In this document: positions 49,014 through 50,919 of the stretch, one piece after another
Layout: each line of letters begins with the position of its first letter
Position numbering within the stretch: position 1 is the stretch's first letter
Assembly (NCBI RefSeq): GCF_031181555.1
Contig: NZ_JAPSKQ010000031.1
Span: forward strand, 1 to 50,919
Length of the DNA: 50,919 nucleotides
DNA from: Streptomyces sp.
GTDB taxonomy: Bacteria > Actinomycetota > Actinomycetes > Streptomycetales > Streptomycetaceae
Direction: 5' to 3'
Translations under genes and position numbers: made by a program
Notes under the pieces: model-generated
What the model was told of the DNA's origin: nothing
What the model saw: the letters and a program-made list of their open reading frames with translations, nothing else
Databases searched by the model: none

Positions 49014-49631
49014 TCAGTCCGGCACCGCGACCACCGCGTACCGCTCGTCGTCGACCTCCCGGCCCCACAGCGCCGCCTCCTGTGACAGCGACTCCACGCG
49101 CAGCCGCCCGGCGAGCGGGGCGAGGAGGGCGGTGAGCCGGTCCGCCGGTATGCCGACCGGGCTCACCGTCCCCCACACCCCCTCGACCAGCACCAGCCGG
49201 CCTCCCGGGCGCAGCAGCCCGCGCCAGTGCCGCAGGACGCGGCCGGGGCCGGGCAGCGCCCACAGCACGTGCCGTACCAGGACGGCGTCGTAGCGCCGCT
49301 CGCCGACCGGCGGCGTTGCCGCGTCACCGACCAGGAACACCGCGTCGCGCCCGGCGAGCTTCTCCCGGGCGAGCGCCACCATGGCCGGGGAGCGGTCGAT
49401 CCCGGTGACCCGGTGTCCCTGGTCGGCGGCGAGGAGCGACAGGCTGCCGGTGCCGCAGCCGAGGTCGAGGACGTCGCCCGCCCGTCCGGGCAGCCAGGCG
49501 CGCAGCCGGCCGGCCCAGGCGGCGCGCACGGACGGGTCGCGCAGTCCGTGGTCCGGCTCGTCGTCGAAGGCGGCGGCCCGCGCGTCCCAGTCGACACCGT
49601 CCGTGCTCGCCCGCTCACCGTCGTCGCTCAT
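49014..49631 (-). CDS. class I SAM-dependent methyltransferase
   Basis: The 205-residue protein has the Rossmann-fold methyltransferase: GDVLDLGCGTGSLSLLAADQGHRVTGIDRSPAMVALAREKLAG (motif I, residues about 50-90), VGDAATPPVGERRYDAVLVRHVLWALPGPGRVLRHWRGLLRPGGRLVLVEG. The substrate is a small molecule of unknown nature. The ATG at 49631 is chosen because the conserved part begins soon after and upstream sequence is not protein-like. It converges on the DUF402 gene and diverges from the small gene at 49770. The Asp after motif I (TGID) binds SAM hydroxyls. Confidence 0.92.
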   Translation of the reverse strand: MSDDGERASTDGVDWDARAAAFDDEPDHGLRDPSVRAAWAGRLRAWLPGRAGDVLDLGCGTGSLSLLAADQGHRVTGIDRSPAMVALAREKLAGRDAVFLVGDAATPPVGERRYDAVLVRHVLWALPGPGRVLRHWRGLLRPGGRLVLVEGVWGTVSPVGIPADRLTALLAPLAGRLRVESLSQEAALWGREVDDERYAVVAVPD

Positions 49632-49769
49632 GGACCAAGAGTGGCACCCACCACTGACAATCGATTCGTGACAGCGGCCACAGACAGACCGGGACCGATG
49701 AGGAACTCTCCCCCGAAAGGTCCGCCTCTGTGAGAACACGGAACCCGGTGGACCCCGAAGGAGGCAGCC

Positions 49770-49904
49770 ATGCGCCGTGTCACCGTGCAGAAGCCCCTGA
49801 AGAGGACGGACGCCCGTCGGGTCCGTGACGAGGCCGACGAGCGCCCCGCGGGACGTCCGGAGGTCCGCGGGGACGTCGCCCGCACCTGGTGGCCCGACGG
49901 CTGA
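49770..49904 (+). CDS. 44-residue small basic/acidic protein
   Basis: The protein MRRVTVQKPLKRTDARRVRD... ends TWWPDG. GGAGG lies six bases before the ATG, the strongest ribosome binding site in this area, and the 45 codons have a Streptomyces-like high-GC third position. A run of Arg and Asp/Glu suggests a soluble helical protein; no family is known to me, though the composition suggests a conserved streptomycete peptide. It is divergent from the methyltransferase gene and 232 bases before the LPMO gene. It was short enough to be missed by simple length cutoffs. Confidence 0.65.
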   Translation: MRRVTVQKPLKRTDARRVRDEADERPAGRPEVRGDVARTWWPDG

Positions 49905-50002
49905 GCCGGCCGGCCGCCCCGGGCACGAGAGGTCTCGCGGTCCCTGCGTCCCGCCGCCGTCCCACCGCGCGCGGCACGTACCTGATCCCAGCCTGAGCAC
50001 TC

Positions 50003-50021
50003 CCTTAACGCGACCATAAGG
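50003..50021. promoter_or_regulatory. inverted repeat upstream of the LPMO gene
   Basis: CCTTA and TAAGG flank ACGCGACCA, about 115 bases before the LPMO start. It may be an operator; the arms are only five bases. No DasR-like box was seen in this gap. Confidence 0.3.
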
Positions 50022-50136
50022 ATCTCCCTCCACGGCCTCCGCCGGGCGATTTCACGGTTTCCGGGGGCTAGCTTCTGCATCACCCCCACGGGATCCACCC
50101 GAGTCCGGATGATCGTTGCCGAGGAGTTGCCGCCCC

Positions 50137-50919
50137 ATGCCCGCACGTCGCAAAGCCGCTGTCGCCGTCGTCGGTCTCGTTCCGCTCGCCCTCACCGGGC
50201 TGTCCGCCGCACCGGCGTCCGCGCACGGTTCGATGGGCGACCCGGTCAGCCGGGTCGCCCAGTGCTACGCCGAGGGCCCGGAGAGCCCGAGGTCGGCGGC
50301 GTGCAAGGCGGCGGTCGCGGCCGGCGGGACCCAGGCGCTCTACGACTGGAACGGCATCCGCATCGGTGACGCGGGCGGACGCCACCAGGAGCTCATCCCC
50401 GACGGCAAGCTGTGCAGCGCGAACAACGAGCAGTTCAAGGGGCTCGACCTGGCCCGCGCGGACTGGCCGGCGACGAGCGTGAGCAGCGGGTCGCACACCT
50501 TCAAGTACCGTGTGACCGCCCCGCACAAGGGCACCTTCAAGGTGTACATCACCAAGCCCGGTTACGACCCGGCCGAGCCGCTGGCCTGGGGCGACCTGGA
50601 CCTGGCGAACCCGGTGGCGACGGCCACCGACCCGGCCGCCTCGGGCGGCTTCTACACCTTCACCGGCACCCTCCCCGAGCGCTCCGGCAAGCAGCTGCTG
50701 TACGCGGTCTGGCAGCGCTCGGACAGCCCGGAGGCGTTCTACTCCTGCTCGGACGTCACGTTCGGCGGCAGCGGCGGGGGCGCGGTCGGCACCGGGGGCG
50801 CGGCCGGCGGTGGTGACACGGCCGAGGAGGAGGCCGCTCCGGCGCCGACCGCCTCCGCCCCGTCCGAGGAGCAGATCGAGGCCGCTGCCGAGAAGTCGAC
50901 CATCGAGAACCACGGGCAC
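50137..50919 (+). CDS. AA10 lytic polysaccharide monooxygenase / chitin-binding protein, 3' end cut
   Basis: The visible 261 residues start with a signal peptide (MPARRKAAVAVVGLVPLALT..., cleaved after ASA) so that His30 becomes the mature N-terminal residue (HGSMGDPVSRVAQCYAEG), as required for the copper-binding histidine brace. The second His is in SSGSHTFKYRVTAPHKGTFKVYIT. Cysteines near CYAEG, RSAACKAA, LCSANN and YSCSDVTF form the usual disulfides. It should cleave crystalline chitin or cellulose by oxidation outside the cell. A Gly-rich linker and an acidic, Ala/Pro-rich stretch (EEEAAPAPTAS) follow, then a helical tail at the window edge. GAGGAG precedes the ATG at 50137. Confidence 0.92.
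   Translation, partial: MPARRKAAVAVVGLVPLALTGLSAAPASAHGSMGDPVSRVAQCYAEGPESPRSAACKAAVAAGGTQALYDWNGIRIGDAGGRHQELIPDGKLCSANNEQFKGLDLARADWPATSVSSGSHTFKYRVTAPHKGTFKVYITKPGYDPAEPLAWGDLDLANPVATATDPAASGGFYTFTGTLPERSGKQLLYAVWQRSDSPEAFYSCSDVTFGGSGGGAVGTGGAAGGGDTAEEEAAPAPTASAPSEEQIEAAAEKSTIENHGH

Noticed and set aside
49905..50136. A DasR (chitin-responsive) operator before the LPMO gene
   Set aside because: No ACTGGTCTAGACC-like sequence is present; only a weak CCTTA/TAAGG repeat is seen.

Overview
The window is high-GC DNA with dense, mostly leader-poor genes, GTG and TTG starts, many TetR-type regulators with neighbouring palindromes, a SoxR-type MerR, an ECF sigma/anti-sigma pair, a PASTA-less Ser/Thr kinase and a secreted AA10 LPMO. 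All of this points to the chromosome of a Streptomyces or close relative. From memory the gene order resembles the S. coelicolor segment from about SCO1680 to SCO1734 (soxR, hmgA, the SGNH lipase and the LPMO in that order). I could not verify this by alignment. No rRNA, tRNA, insertion sequence, CRISPR array or prophage was seen. It reads as a chromosomal core region with local gene decay.

Layout. 1-5.3 kb: a cytochrome b gene cut by the window edge, preceded by a frameshifted sulfite-oxidase-like molybdenum enzyme, an APC amino-acid permease, a conserved helical hypothetical protein, a Nudix hydrolase and two coupled DUF202 membrane genes. 5.4-12.3 kb: a quinone-reductase-like MDR, then a fatty-acid-type block (phosphotransferase-fold protein plus acyl-CoA dehydrogenase on the plus strand; SDR, an acyl-CoA ligase remnant and a TetR on the minus strand) with matching ACCGACCGGT-type operators, then the Tat-exported muramidase NamZ. 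12.8-15.5 kb: a zinc-ribbon-like hypothetical, a BKACE (DUF849) enzyme and a DRB0094/Rnl5-type RNA ligase. 15.8-24.3 kb: soxR, a MaoC dehydratase with its TetR, a YiaAB membrane protein, an acyl-CoA dehydrogenase divergent from a second TetR, an ArsR-like regulator with an EamA exporter, and an aldehyde/alcohol dehydrogenase operon whose promoter palindrome matches that of the TetR about 5 kb away.

24.4-36.4 kb: an orphan MalK/UgpC-type ATPase, an MFS exporter, a CitMHS citrate carrier, a bis-MGD molybdenum oxidoreductase behind a lipoprotein-TetR operon, homogentisate dioxygenase with a GntR/HutC regulator, and a stand-alone protein resembling the C-terminal specificity domain of type ISP restriction-modification enzymes. 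36.4-41.8 kb: a small basic protein, the ECF sigma/anti-sigma operon, remnants of a TPR gene and a NicO-type nickel/cobalt transporter gene, a Ser/Thr kinase and a convergent secreted SGNH lipase. 42.4-50.9 kb: a coupled glycosyltransferase-glycosyltransferase-deacetylase operon, a DUF5925 AAA ATPase, DUF72, GntR, tandem-GNAT, DUF402 and methyltransferase genes, a 44-codon small gene with a strong ribosome binding site, and the LPMO cut by the right edge.

The genes work together mainly as small acyl-CoA, aldehyde and aromatic catabolic modules under dedicated TetR or GntR repressors, plus a surface-polysaccharide/cell-envelope module. The most notable observations are three damaged loci (a molybdoenzyme frameshift that creates an in-frame fusion with its cytochrome b partner; the acyl-CoA ligase tail; the TPR/NicO pair), shared operator palindromes that assign regulons, and several orphan proteins (type ISP C-terminal domain, Rnl5 RNA ligase, zinc-ribbon protein, 44-residue protein).
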